Assembly: GCA_031546985.1 (NCBI GenBank)
Contig: JAVBJN010000064.1
Coordinates: forward strand, 72,663-136,662
Direction: 5' to 3'
Source: JAVBJN01 sp031546985
GTDB taxonomy: Bacteria; Bacteroidota; Bacteroidia; Chitinophagales; Chitinophagaceae
Length of the DNA: 64,000 bases
The translations under genes were made by a program, and so were the position numbers. The notes beneath the pieces are model-generated. The model searched no databases, was not told the DNA's origin, and saw nothing but the letters and a program-made list of their open reading frames with translations. Each line of letters opens with the position of its first letter. The stretch's first letter is position 1. Of the stretch, positions 8,390-16,871 are shown in pieces.

Positions 8390-8602
8390 CTAAAATTTTA
8401 TACGAACATAGAAAGAGAAAGCAATTTCTCATCTAACCACTTAGGCGATATTAAAAGGCAGTTTAAGCAACAAGACTATTATCAACATATTGGAGAAGGT
8501 CTTACTGCCATTCGGAAATCAAGAGAAAGTCCTTTTGCTCTAATTAGGGGTATTTTCCTAATCCCTGAATTTTATGACCATATAGCCAATCAGGGATTGT
8601 AG
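8390..8602 (+). pseudogene. Start-less coding fragment
   Basis: An open frame of about 70 codons ends at TAG (8600-8602) but contains no ATG, GTG or TTG start. It reads with ordinary protein composition, for example QDYYQHIGEGLTAIRKSRES and GIFLIPEFYDHIANQGL. The open frame enters directly from the hairpin repeat at 8357. It is best read as the 3' end of a gene whose front was lost. I do not recognise the family; chance openness in AT-rich DNA is possible. Confidence 0.4.
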
Positions 8603-8623
8603 CCGAAAACGTTTTCCGGCGCT

Positions 8624-9784
8624 TTAGAATTTGCTTAACGCCTCTTCGCTTTCTTGGGTGTCCTCGTTATTTGCCTTGCCTATTACTATTGCACGCTTCA
8701 TGACGGTAATGGCTTCCTGGTTGCTGCCCTTCCTGGAAAGCAAGCGCGCATAGGTATCGAGCATGGCGAAGGAAGAATCGATACCCTTGATGTTTTTCAT
8801 TAAATGCACGGCGCGGTCAATGACTTTCTTATCATTGCATTGCTCATAGACCGTCCAGCAGAAGGAGTTGATCCCGCTTTTATCAATCGTGTTCCGTCGT
8901 ACCTGCTCTTCTACAAGATCAGCAGCTTTGTTCCAGTCTCCTTTTGCGACATGCATTTCCAGGCTGTATGTGCTTATGTATTTACTAGTATCGACAGGAG
9001 ACAAATGCTGCTTTGCCAGTTTTACCGCTGTTTTATACCCTGCTTCATCTTTTGCAGTAACAGCACAATTGAATTTTTCCGATACAATCCGGTTGATGAT
9101 AAATTGCACATCGGCTTTCCCGAATCGCTTTTCATACTCCGCTTTATGCTGTACGAAGTGAGTGGTAACATGATCCGGCGCTTGCCCGAAGTAGGCAAGA
9201 ATGGCCAGGCTTACCTCCGATAGCAGATCTGAATTGCCTTTCCAGTAATTATCCAGGTCACCGGGCCTGATATCTGCTATTCTGCGAACATATTTTTTGT
9301 AGAACGCGGGATATATATCCGGGTCTATTGTCGCTGAAAATCCCTCTATATATTTTCCTTGTTTGTTGCGTGAAAGGCTTTCCCGGAGCAGGGCAGCATA
9401 ACTTTCTACGATCGGTTCAGGCAGGCCGATTCCAAACATTTTATGGATCACTTTGCCTTCTCCGGTCAGAACAATGGTTGTGGGATACGAGCATACATGA
9501 TGCTTGAGCGAGAGATTATGCACCGAATCTTTTTCCGCATCGTACCGGAGCACTACAAAATCTTTACTGATTTCACGGGCAATGCTGTCATTTTTAAAAA
9601 TGGCATTGTCTAGCATTTTACAGGGCACGCACCATGTAGTATAAAAATCAACGATAAGCAGTTTATGCTGTTGCAGCGCCGTACGCTGTGCCAGCTCGTA
9701 ATCCTGGTCGATAATGGTTAAGGGTTGCCCTGCATTAGCCGCGAAGGCTGCTACAATCATGGCTGCAATTAGAATGTTTTTCAT
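8624..9784 (-). CDS. Secreted thioredoxin-fold protein with helical C-terminal domain
   Basis: A 386-aa exported protein with a signal peptide (MKNILIAAMIVAAFAANAG). The thioredoxin domain (residues ~21-140) carries the redox pair Cys52-Cys55 in WCVPCK and a cis-Pro in SYPTTIVL. The remaining ~240 residues are helical and TPR-like (repeated A/L/Y spacing, e.g. LDTYARLLSRKGSNQEAI). This is the architecture of Bacteroidota 'thioredoxin family' periplasmic proteins of the Thioredoxin_7/DUF255-like kind. It likely reduces or isomerises disulfides in the periplasm. Its partner is unknown. Confidence 0.82.
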   Translation of the reverse strand: MKNILIAAMIVAAFAANAGQPLTIIDQDYELAQRTALQQHKLLIVDFYTTWCVPCKMLDNAIFKNDSIAREISKDFVVLRYDAEKDSVHNLSLKHHVCSYPTTIVLTGEGKVIHKMFGIGLPEPIVESYAALLRESLSRNKQGKYIEGFSATIDPDIYPAFYKKYVRRIADIRPGDLDNYWKGNSDLLSEVSLAILAYFGQAPDHVTTHFVQHKAEYEKRFGKADVQFIINRIVSEKFNCAVTAKDEAGYKTAVKLAKQHLSPVDTSKYISTYSLEMHVAKGDWNKAADLVEEQVRRNTIDKSGINSFCWTVYEQCNDKKVIDRAVHLMKNIKGIDSSFAMLDTYARLLSRKGSNQEAITVMKRAIVIGKANNEDTQESEEALSKF

Positions 9785-9920
9785 TGTGCTAATATTTACC
9801 TCAAAGATGAGATACGCCTGCCCACAGGCATTATGGAGCAGGATAAGGGCCTTATTTTCTCCTGCAAAATTTTCATTCTGGTTTTCGTCCCGGAAAACAG
9901 CCCTTTGGCATAAATTATGG

Positions 9921-9949
9921 TTGGCATTAACCTGTTTTCTCTAGTTTTG
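9921..9949 (+). promoter_or_regulatory. Probable promoter of the LytS/LytTR pair
   Basis: TTG at 9921-9923 and an exact -7 box TAGTTTTG at 9942-9949, 18 bases apart. The box ends five bases before the kinase ATG, so the transcript would start at or next to the start codon. Confidence 0.45.
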
Positions 9950-9954
9950 ACGCG

Positions 9955-11052
9955 ATGAATTTGCAAAAAATCGGTGCATTTATAAGATCATACCTGTTTA
10001 TCAGAATCTTGCTGAATGCGGTATTTCTATATTTTTGGATCAAAGGAACCGTAAATAATTTCAACTTGTCGGGTGTAACCGGGAACGCCCGCTCGCTCCT
10101 GGTAATACATGCCATCCTCTATAATGGCACGCTTCTGGCTACCTTGTACATTAACACCTTGCTCTTTATTCCAAAGTTTTTGCTCCATAAAAAATACTTC
10201 GACTATGCCATTGGCTTGCTGCTGAGCATTATATTGCATACTTCTATCCTGGTTTTTTACCGGGAATATATTTTGGATCATATAGCGGGTATAAAAACTT
10301 ATGATTTCAGCTATTATTCTGCTGTTACAAGAAACGACAGAATACATACCGGGGCGTTTTTTTTCTATCTCTTTTATAGTACCTCCTGCTTTAGTGTGAT
10401 CCAGTTTTCGCTGGTTTTTCTGGGGCAGCATTTTTTTATTGCTGTCCGGCAAAATGAACTGATCCGGCAGCAGCAGACTGAGATAGAATTATCTGTGCTG
10501 AAATCGCAGGTGAACCCGCATTTCCTGTTTAATGTTCTGAATAGTATCTACGTTTTATCGTTAAAAAAATCGGAACAGACACCCGAGGTGGTCATGCGAC
10601 TCTCGGAGATACTTCGTTATATGCTTTACGAAGCGAAATATCAGTTTGTACCTTTGAAGAAAGATATACAGATGCTGCGCGATTATGCGGATATCGAAAA
10701 CATGCGCCTGAGCAGCGGCCAAGTATTGCGCTTGCAATGCGACGAACGAATATCGGCTTACCAGATAGCGCCCTTACTGCTGATCCCTTTCGTAGAAAAC
10801 GCGGTGAAGCACGGCACCAATTCTATGGCCGAAAACGCTTTTATCGATATCGATATAAAAATAGCGGACGATACACTTTGCTTTAGCTGCAAGAACAATT
10901 ATAAGCCGCTACCGGCACGTGAAGACAGTGGCCTGGGGCTTGAGAACGTAAGAAAGCGGCTGGAAATGCTCTACCCGGGCAAGCATACCTTGAAAATCGA
11001 TCCGCAAAACAATACTTTTGAAGTACAACTTTCTATCCGGCTCAGTTTATGA
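9955..11052 (+). CDS. LytS/YehU-type sensor histidine kinase
   Basis: A 365-aa membrane kinase. Four helices (near residues 8-30, 48-70, 80-102 and 125-148) form an integral-membrane sensor with no large periplasmic domain. The His_kinase (PF06580) domain follows, with the phospho-His in KSQVNPHFLFNVLNSIYVLS. The ATP-binding part has the N box LLLIPFVENAVKHG and ends in GLGLENVRKRLEMLYPG. Its stop overlaps the start of the next gene by four bases (ATGA), so kinase and regulator are translationally coupled. The signal sensed is unknown. Confidence 0.9.
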   Translation: MNLQKIGAFIRSYLFIRILLNAVFLYFWIKGTVNNFNLSGVTGNARSLLVIHAILYNGTLLATLYINTLLFIPKFLLHKKYFDYAIGLLLSIILHTSILVFYREYILDHIAGIKTYDFSYYSAVTRNDRIHTGAFFFYLFYSTSCFSVIQFSLVFLGQHFFIAVRQNELIRQQQTEIELSVLKSQVNPHFLFNVLNSIYVLSLKKSEQTPEVVMRLSEILRYMLYEAKYQFVPLKKDIQMLRDYADIENMRLSSGQVLRLQCDERISAYQIAPLLLIPFVENAVKHGTNSMAENAFIDIDIKIADDTLCFSCKNNYKPLPAREDSGLGLENVRKRLEMLYPGKHTLKIDPQNNTFEVQLSIRLSL

Positions 11053-11759
11053 ATTGCCTTATCGTTGATGATGAATTGCTGGCCCAGGATTTGCTGGCGT
11101 TGTATATTTCCAGAATCAATTTTCTTACCCTGACCGGTAGGTGCAATAATGCGCTGCAGGCTTTCGCCGCACTAAGCCGGGCGCCTGTAGATATTATGTT
11201 TCTCGATGTTAAAATGCCTGAGATGAGCGGTATAGATCTGCTGAAAAGCCTGAAATACCCACCCAAGGTGGTGCTTACTACCGCCTATAACGAATATGCC
11301 CTGGAGGGCTATGAGTTGGATATTGTTGATTACTTGCTCAAGCCTATACGGTTCGAGCGTTTTCTAAAAGCGGTAAATAAGATACAGCAATTACAACAGC
11401 CGCTGTTGGCTGCCGGCTTGCTCCCGAAAGAAACAGAGGAACCGTTTTATGTACGTAGCGACCGTAAGCTGGTGCGTATTGAGCCGCAGGAGGTCCGTTA
11501 CATAGAGTCGTTCAGAAATTACCTTATCATACATGTGGGGAACAGGAAAATTACGGTCTACGCTACACTTACCAATATCGAAGAGGAGCTGCAACCCAAC
11601 CCCTATTTTATCCAGGTCCACAAGTCTTTCATCGTCAATACCAGATTTGTGGCAGAGGTTGGCAATAATATGATCCGCTTCAAAGATAATACCGAAATAC
11701 CGATTGGCGGTAATTATAAAGATGCCGTGCTTCAGGCTATACGCATTTTCAATTCCTGA
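11049..11759 (+). CDS. LytTR-family response regulator
   Basis: A 236-aa transcription regulator. The receiver domain has the acidic pair in IVDDE, the phospho-acceptor Asp53 in FLDVKMPEMSG and the KP motif in YLLKPIRF. The C-terminal LytTR DNA-binding domain starts near residue 130 (FYVRSDRKLVRIEPQEVRYIE) and contains the HKSFIVN motif. It is the cognate partner of the overlapping LytS-type kinase. Targets are not evident. Confidence 0.93.
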   Translation: MNCLIVDDELLAQDLLALYISRINFLTLTGRCNNALQAFAALSRAPVDIMFLDVKMPEMSGIDLLKSLKYPPKVVLTTAYNEYALEGYELDIVDYLLKPIRFERFLKAVNKIQQLQQPLLAAGLLPKETEEPFYVRSDRKLVRIEPQEVRYIESFRNYLIIHVGNRKITVYATLTNIEEELQPNPYFIQVHKSFIVNTRFVAEVGNNMIRFKDNTEIPIGGNYKDAVLQAIRIFNS

Positions 11760-11761
11760 CA

Positions 11762-11950
11762 TACAAAGTCGCCGGCCAGGATGGCGCAGCTATGCTATTT
11801 ATTCCCGGTTTCAAAAACTCTTTTGATACAACACAACAAGCGATATCGTGGACGATGAAGCATACGCTATGCTGGTATACCGATGAGCGCGCTAAAAATA
11901 TTGAGATTCTAGATTATGCACGTGGTTTCATACAATACATCTCAAGATGA
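11762..11950 (+). pseudogene. 3' fragment of an unidentified gene
   Basis: Just after the response regulator stop, an open frame reads MLFIPGFKNSFDTTQQAISW and then TDERAKNIEILDYARGFIQY before TGA (11948-11950). Composition is protein-like, and it has only a short possible start at 11792 (52 aa). It looks like the C-terminal end of a larger gene. I cannot name the family with confidence. Confidence 0.35.
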
Positions 11951-12120
11951 AGTCGATAAAATTCACGATTTGGAGTATTGCAAAAACCTAGTGTGAAAAT
12001 AAATATTGCTCCCGATTGTGATTAAAAGTTTTGTGGGTTTTTAAGATGATATGTGCAAATATTGATATGGTTAAACAGTTCAAGTTTTCTAATATTTTAT
12101 AAGAACAACGTAATCTTTCG

Positions 12121-12228
12121 TTATGTTGCATGTGGACTGGCCAAAGCCTTACTGGTACAATCTTTCAGCTGGTAAATGCTCTTAAAAAACTGCATCAATT
12201 GGTTCGACATTTCGCCCGTGGAGTCCAC
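12121..12228 (-). other. Short open frame, possible gene remnant
   Basis: A 35-codon frame from GTG encodes VDSTGEMSNQLMQFFKSIYQ and ends at TAA. It is too short to judge; it may be another remnant in this decayed stretch. Confidence 0.2.
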
Positions 12229-12238
12229 TTTTTAATAC

Positions 12239-12274
12239 AAAAGCCGCCCTCGCAGTACTGCGAGGGCGGCTTTT
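12239..12274. repeat. 36-bp palindrome, copy A
   Basis: A perfect 18-bp inverted repeat, AAAAGCCGCCCTCGCAGT and its complement, with A-run and T-run ends so that it can act as a bidirectional terminator. Copies of exactly the same length are at 17503-17538 and 52670-52705. Confidence 0.75.
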
Positions 12275-12276
12275 GT

Positions 12277-12732
12277 CGTTTTATGCTGCTAATAGCAAGA
12301 AAATTCGTTTGGGTAATTTTTTCAGAAAGGCTACCACTCTTGCTGCTATTGCATATATATTGGAACGACTTGTGCTGTTTATAATATTATTCTGCGCTCT
12401 CTGGCTGATTTTCATGGGCTGCAGTTGGTGGTTGACGAATTGCTGCATACAATTATACCGGTATGGTTTCTTTTGTACTGGGTGTTTTTTGCACCTAAAG
12501 CCTCGCTAACATGGAAGCATGTATGGCTATGGATGATCTATCCCGTGGTTTATTGTATTTATTCGCTGGTACGCGGGGCTATTGTTGGCTATTATCCTTA
12601 TCCTTTTTTCATGCAGAACATCTGGGTTATCGGCAGGTATTTCTTAACTGTATAGGAATGGTATTACTTTTCGGAATCTTCGCCCTCTTACTGGTTGCCG
12701 TAGCAAAGTATATCCAAAGGCTCGCCAGATAG
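12277..12732 (+). pseudogene. Frameshifted, 5'-truncated Pr6Pr-family membrane protein gene
   Basis: Three pieces in different frames together give the C-terminal two-thirds of a Pr6Pr-type multi-pass membrane protein. Piece 1: KKIRLGNFFRKATTLAAIAYI (12285-12350 or so). Piece 2: YNIILRSLADFHGLQLVVDE continuing into HTIIPVWFLLYWVFFAPKAS and MIYPVVYCIYSLVRGAIVGY (to about 12620). Piece 3: HLGYRQVFLNCIGMVLLFGI to the TAG at 12730-12732. At least two frameshifts are needed and the N-terminus is missing, cut at the palindrome at 12239-12274. Sequencing error could explain one shift but not the lost front. Confidence 0.7.
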
Positions 12733-12971
12733 GAAATGTCAGGTAGCACAAACGACAATTATTTTCCATACGCAGGAATGAAAATATTGACAAGTATTTA
12801 TGAAAATACCTTGTTTAATATTCGGTGACCGACGCTCATTTTCAGCTTTTGAAGTTGCAAGATAGACTGTATCAATGCTTTATTCAAAATGCTATAATTA
12901 CTACAGCTGTATCTGTAGAAATTGTGCTGCTGCAAATATGGGGATATAGATAAGAAAGCTATCAAAAACAA

Positions 12972-13008
12972 AAATCCGCACCTAGAAGCAACCGATGCGG
13001 ATTTTTTG
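12972..13008. repeat. Hairpin repeat AAATCCGCA/TGCGGATTT, copy 2
   Basis: Same 9-bp arms and loop end (AACCGA) as the copy at 8357-8388. Here six T follow the right arm, so it can end + strand transcription. In the other direction it lies 46 bases past the stop of the gene at 13054. Confidence 0.6.
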
Positions 13009-13053
13009 TTTTATGCTTTTAAATTCTTTCTTTATTTACCCGCATTTCCCAAT

Positions 13054-14304
13054 TTACGGTGCTACAGTTTTTGGGGTGGAGGCTGACTCTTTACCCGGCA
13101 ACTGCCAGACGTAAGCTGGATTATGGGTAATGACATTGTTTTTCAGATAAGGGTTGCGCTCATCATACTCCGAAGGAGTTAAGGAGATATATTGAAGGTC
13201 TTTGTCGTTGTTTCTGTACCGGCTCTCGGTATTGAACTTGCTCATATTGGTACATTGAATCCAATAGAGATTTTTAGCCATGTAATAATCAAGATACCAT
13301 TCTTTGGTTCTTTCGGTCTCTTTGTTCAGTTTCAGTGGTTGGTTGTTTTTCAGGCGTTCTCTTACTTCTTCAATACCCAGCATTCTATTGTTGTTGTCCA
13401 TCACATATATACCATGAGAGGCATCCATCCACAGCCATTTCTTTAAAGTTTCGGAATACACGCAGTTGATAACATGGCAGTCGGGGTCGCTCTGGTCTTT
13501 AGGCATACAGGTTACGTAACGGGACTTGAATCCCATGGCAAGGTACATTTCGTTAAGGGTCATTGCCTTGTGCCGGCAGTTGATCCCTTTGCCGGTAGCT
13601 TTGTGGTAATTATAGAAATCAATAGCATCAAACTCGCATAAAGCCGAATTGGTACCATCATATTCAATGCTTTTAGTAACATACAACATGAGGTTAATGA
13701 TCTTCGATACTTCATCGCCATTGCCTGCTATGGAATCCAGGTTGAAATACTTTTTAAGCGCTTTAAGATTTTGATCTTCCGCATTTTGATACACAAAAAC
13801 AGGTAGCGGCTTTTTATCTTCCTCCAGGTAATTACCGGATTGCTGAAGAATATTGAGCATGTCATACTGCTTTATCTGGCTCAGAAAACCAATAAATTTT
13901 TTATCCTTCCGGATGTTGTCCAGGTCACTATCTGTTTGCACATGTTGGTATTCTGAATAACCCCATTCAATCGCTTTTCCAAAGGCGTTGATTGCTTCCT
14001 GTTTTTTATTGAGCAGGGAATAGGTACAAGCCAGGTTGTAATAGGCATTGACCTCAATCATTTTAATGTTGGGCTCAAATTCCTTTTGCTCCGGCTCGGA
14101 TAGTTTCAGGTTATCCGCAGATGCAATCATTTGCTTCAATAAGGGCACTGTTTGTATATAGTCCTTAGCGAGATAATATTTCTGGTAATCATTTTCGAGT
14201 ATCTGTAACTTCGATGTTAACTCGTTCCATACATGTGAGTTTGTTTGGCAGAATGCCGTCATTGAAAAGAATAAACTTATCAAAAAAAAGAAGGCTGCTT
14301 TCAT
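13054..14304 (-). CDS. Secreted transglutaminase-like protein with TPR-like front
   Basis: The 416-aa product starts at MKAAFFFLISLFFSMTAFCQ, a signal peptide; an upstream in-frame extension is not plausible. Residues ~20-160 are helical with a TPR-like stretch (NAYYNLACTYSLLNKKQEAI). The second half is a transglutaminase-like (papain-fold) domain with a complete triad: Cys243 in GINCRHKAM, His277 in DCHVIN and Asp294 in WLWMDASHG. Such proteins are proteases, peptide N-glycanases or unknown enzymes; true cross-linking is not implied. The gene stands alone. Confidence 0.75.
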   Translation of the reverse strand: MKAAFFFLISLFFSMTAFCQTNSHVWNELTSKLQILENDYQKYYLAKDYIQTVPLLKQMIASADNLKLSEPEQKEFEPNIKMIEVNAYYNLACTYSLLNKKQEAINAFGKAIEWGYSEYQHVQTDSDLDNIRKDKKFIGFLSQIKQYDMLNILQQSGNYLEEDKKPLPVFVYQNAEDQNLKALKKYFNLDSIAGNGDEVSKIINLMLYVTKSIEYDGTNSALCEFDAIDFYNYHKATGKGINCRHKAMTLNEMYLAMGFKSRYVTCMPKDQSDPDCHVINCVYSETLKKWLWMDASHGIYVMDNNNRMLGIEEVRERLKNNQPLKLNKETERTKEWYLDYYMAKNLYWIQCTNMSKFNTESRYRNNDKDLQYISLTPSEYDERNPYLKNNVITHNPAYVWQLPGKESASTPKTVAP

Positions 14305-14454
14305 AGTAATGTTTGGTTTTAATTGCTGGTAAATGAAATTGGTTGCGTTGTATGAACGTTCAAGTACAGGAAATGTTACAACTTGTGCAGCAAAAATTTC
14401 GTTGCGAATATACATTTGCCTGCTTTAAATGAAATCTTACCACGAGGTGGCAGA

Positions 14455-15345
14455 TCATTTTGCATACTTCCTGGAGCCCGCTACACACAGTATTACACCA
14501 ACTGTAATGAGCAACATGCCCATGCTAACCTTTTCGTGCAGAAGGTAAGATGCCAGGGCTAATCCGAAAAAGGGTTGAAGCAATTGTAATTGCCCTATCG
14601 ATGCAATGCCGCCCTGGGCCAAACCTTTGTACCAAAACACAAAACCAATAAACATACTGAATATGGAAACATAAGCTAAGCCTGCCCAGGCTTCCATACC
14701 AACGTTTGCAAAAGACGATGGCATATAGGTGAATGCTAAGGGTAACATAATGGGCAATGAAAGTACCAGTGCCCAGGATATCACCTGCCAACCGCCTAAG
14801 GTCTTTGAGAGTTTAGCGCCCTCTGCATATCCTAATCCACAAAGAATAATTGCCCCCAACATTAAGAGATCGCCAATAGGTGATGCGGTAAGACCTTGTG
14901 CCACTGCATATCCAATCACTAAAAGGCTGCCGGTAATCGAAAAGGCCCAAAATATTGGCTTAGGTCGTTCTCCTCCCCGCCATACGGCAAATACGGCTGT
15001 GGCCAGCGGCAATAACCCCAAAAAAACAATGGAGTGAGCAGAGGTTACATATTGTAGTGCCAATGCACTTAATAACGGGAACCCCACAACCGCACCCAGT
15101 GCAACAATCAACAATGGAGTGATTTGTTTTTGGGTGGGCTTCTTTTCCTTAAAGATCAGTAGTGCCGCAAGTGCAAGCAGGGCTGCTATTGTGGCACGGG
15201 CGACGGTTACAAATACAGGGTTTAAGCTTAATACGGCCATCCTCGTTGCTGGCAAAGAACCACTAAATAAAAGCACTCCGATGAAACCATTCAACCAGCC
15301 ATTGGCTGAAATTTCTTTTGACTTAGGTATGATTGCGCTATCCAT
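14455..15345 (-). CDS. EamA-family (DMT superfamily) transporter
   Basis: A 296-aa inner-membrane protein with ten hydrophobic helices arranged as two five-helix EamA repeats. Features include GVLLFSGSLPATRMAVLSL at the front and the second repeat beginning near SPIGDLLMLGAIILCGLGYA. Relatives export amino acids, metabolites or drugs. Nothing nearby points to a substrate. Confidence 0.9.
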   Translation of the reverse strand: MDSAIIPKSKEISANGWLNGFIGVLLFSGSLPATRMAVLSLNPVFVTVARATIAALLALAALLIFKEKKPTQKQITPLLIVALGAVVGFPLLSALALQYVTSAHSIVFLGLLPLATAVFAVWRGGERPKPIFWAFSITGSLLVIGYAVAQGLTASPIGDLLMLGAIILCGLGYAEGAKLSKTLGGWQVISWALVLSLPIMLPLAFTYMPSSFANVGMEAWAGLAYVSIFSMFIGFVFWYKGLAQGGIASIGQLQLLQPFFGLALASYLLHEKVSMGMLLITVGVILCVAGSRKYAK

Positions 15346-15540
15346 TGCACAAAAGTCGGCAAAGTATATAGGCGAACACAGTTCCAGTTTCTGTGTTTTT
15401 AATGGGCACAGTTAAGTCTGTATTACGAGGAAGGAAACGCTGTACGTTAAAAATGGCAGACAAGGGTTGTAAAAAAAATACGGCATAGCTGTAACATTTT
15501 GCAATGGCATGTATCTAAAAGGAGATTAAAAAAAACAGAT

Positions 15541-16398
15541 ATGAAAAAGTATACCATTGCAATCATCACTCTTTTATTCCTTGCATTGTGTGCCCATGTT
15601 TTTGGACAGGCCAATCCGAATCCTTTTGAAGTGCGAAAATCAGGGAAAGGCAAGCAAGCCCTGATTTTTATTCCCGGTTTTGCCTGCTCTGGCGAAGTTT
15701 GGGCCGGCACCAGGGCTGTATATGAAAAGAATTATACCTGCTATACGTTTACAATGGCTGGTTTTGCTGGTGTGCCTGCGCAAAATAATGCCAGTTTTAA
15801 AAACTGGGAGACGGCTATTGTTGGGTATATTAAAGCCAATAAAATAGAACACCCCATCATCATCGGGCACAGCATGGGCGGCGGTCTTGCGCTGGCATTG
15901 GCAGCAGACTACCCGGAGCTGGTCCAGAAAATTGTGGTGGTAGATGCTTTGCCTTGTCTGGCGGCTTTGATGAACCCGGCTTTTGTTGCAAAAGAAAACA
16001 ACGACTGTACCGGTATAACCAGCCAGATTACCGCAATGACAGATATGCAATTTGAGCAGATGCAACAAAAATCTATGGCCAGGCTGGTGAGTGATAGTAT
16101 GATGCGGGATACGGTAATAGGTTGGAGTGTAAGATCGGATCGGGCCACATTTGCCGGAATGTATTGCGATTTTAGCAACACCGACCTGCGGAGCAAAATG
16201 CCTGCTATTCAGTGTCCGGCGCTCATTCTTTTAGAAAAGAATTTTGCAGGTGGTATGGTTAAACCTGCGATTGACGCGCAATACGCCAGTCTGAAAACCG
16301 CAGATCTGCACTATGCAGATAAGGGTTTACACTTTATAATGTATGACGATAAAGATTGGTATTTTGCACAACTCAATAAATTCATTCCCACCAAGTGA
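15541..16398 (+). CDS. Exported alpha/beta hydrolase
   Basis: A 285-aa protein starting at MKKYTIAIITLLFLALCAHV, a signal peptide. The hydrolase fold shows the nucleophile elbow GHSMGG (Ser111), an oxyanion-loop FIPGFACSGEVW, and His264 in KGLHFIMY. The acid is probably in the loop after LILLEKNF. Its stop shares a base with the next ATG (TGATG), so it is the first gene of an operon with an ECF sigma factor and a membrane protein. The link to the sigma factor suggests that both belong to one envelope response. The substrate is unknown. Confidence 0.85.
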   Translation: MKKYTIAIITLLFLALCAHVFGQANPNPFEVRKSGKGKQALIFIPGFACSGEVWAGTRAVYEKNYTCYTFTMAGFAGVPAQNNASFKNWETAIVGYIKANKIEHPIIIGHSMGGGLALALAADYPELVQKIVVVDALPCLAALMNPAFVAKENNDCTGITSQITAMTDMQFEQMQQKSMARLVSDSMMRDTVIGWSVRSDRATFAGMYCDFSNTDLRSKMPAIQCPALILLEKNFAGGMVKPAIDAQYASLKTADLHYADKGLHFIMYDDKDWYFAQLNKFIPTK

Positions 16399-16871
16399 TG
16401 CGTTTCGAAGATATCTACAATGTATACTGGCAAAAAATATTTCGCCTGTGTATGGGGTATGTAAATGATTATGAAACAGCGAGTGATCTTACACAGGAAA
16501 CCTTTGTGATCGTATGGCAGAAGCTGGCGCAATTCCGCAACGACGCTGATATTGGCACATGGATTTTCAGGATTGCTTCTAACCATTGTCTGCGGCAGAT
16601 AGAAAAAGATAAACGGTATGCTAAAACACCGTTACCCATAGATTTAAAGGAGGAGACGGTAGTAGATATGGAACCCCAGATCCAGTATCTGTATAAGCTT
16701 ATTTCTGAGTTGCCGGAGACCGACCGTATCATCATTTCGTTAGAACTGGAAGACGTGAAGCAGGCGCAAATTGCCAGTATCACCGGTCTTTCTGAGGCCA
16801 ATGTTCGGGTAAGAATTCACCGGATAAAGGAGAAGTTAACCCAAAAATTCAAAGCACATGAGCAGCGATAG
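16398..16871 (+). CDS. ECF RNA polymerase sigma factor
   Basis: A 157-aa sigma-70 ECF protein. Region 2 is seen in MRFEDIYNVYWQKIFRLCMG ... DLTQETFVIVWQKL and region 4 in ISELPETDRIIISLELEDVK ... GLSEANVRVRIHRIKEKL. The ATG at 16398 overlaps the stop of the hydrolase gene by one base; a GTG one codon earlier is possible. It overlaps the next gene by 14 bases. Confidence 0.93.
   Translation: MRFEDIYNVYWQKIFRLCMGYVNDYETASDLTQETFVIVWQKLAQFRNDADIGTWIFRIASNHCLRQIEKDKRYAKTPLPIDLKEETVVDMEPQIQYLYKLISELPETDRIIISLELEDVKQAQIASITGLSEANVRVRIHRIKEKLTQKFKAHEQR

Noticed and set aside
8140..8436. 98-codon plus-strand open frame
   Set aside because: No conserved look, crosses a hairpin repeat, low-complexity AT-rich DNA.
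12131..12228. tRNA-like ends GTGGACT / AGTCCAC
   Set aside because: The 7-bp pairing looks like an acceptor stem, but no T arm, anticodon arm or D arm can be drawn between them.
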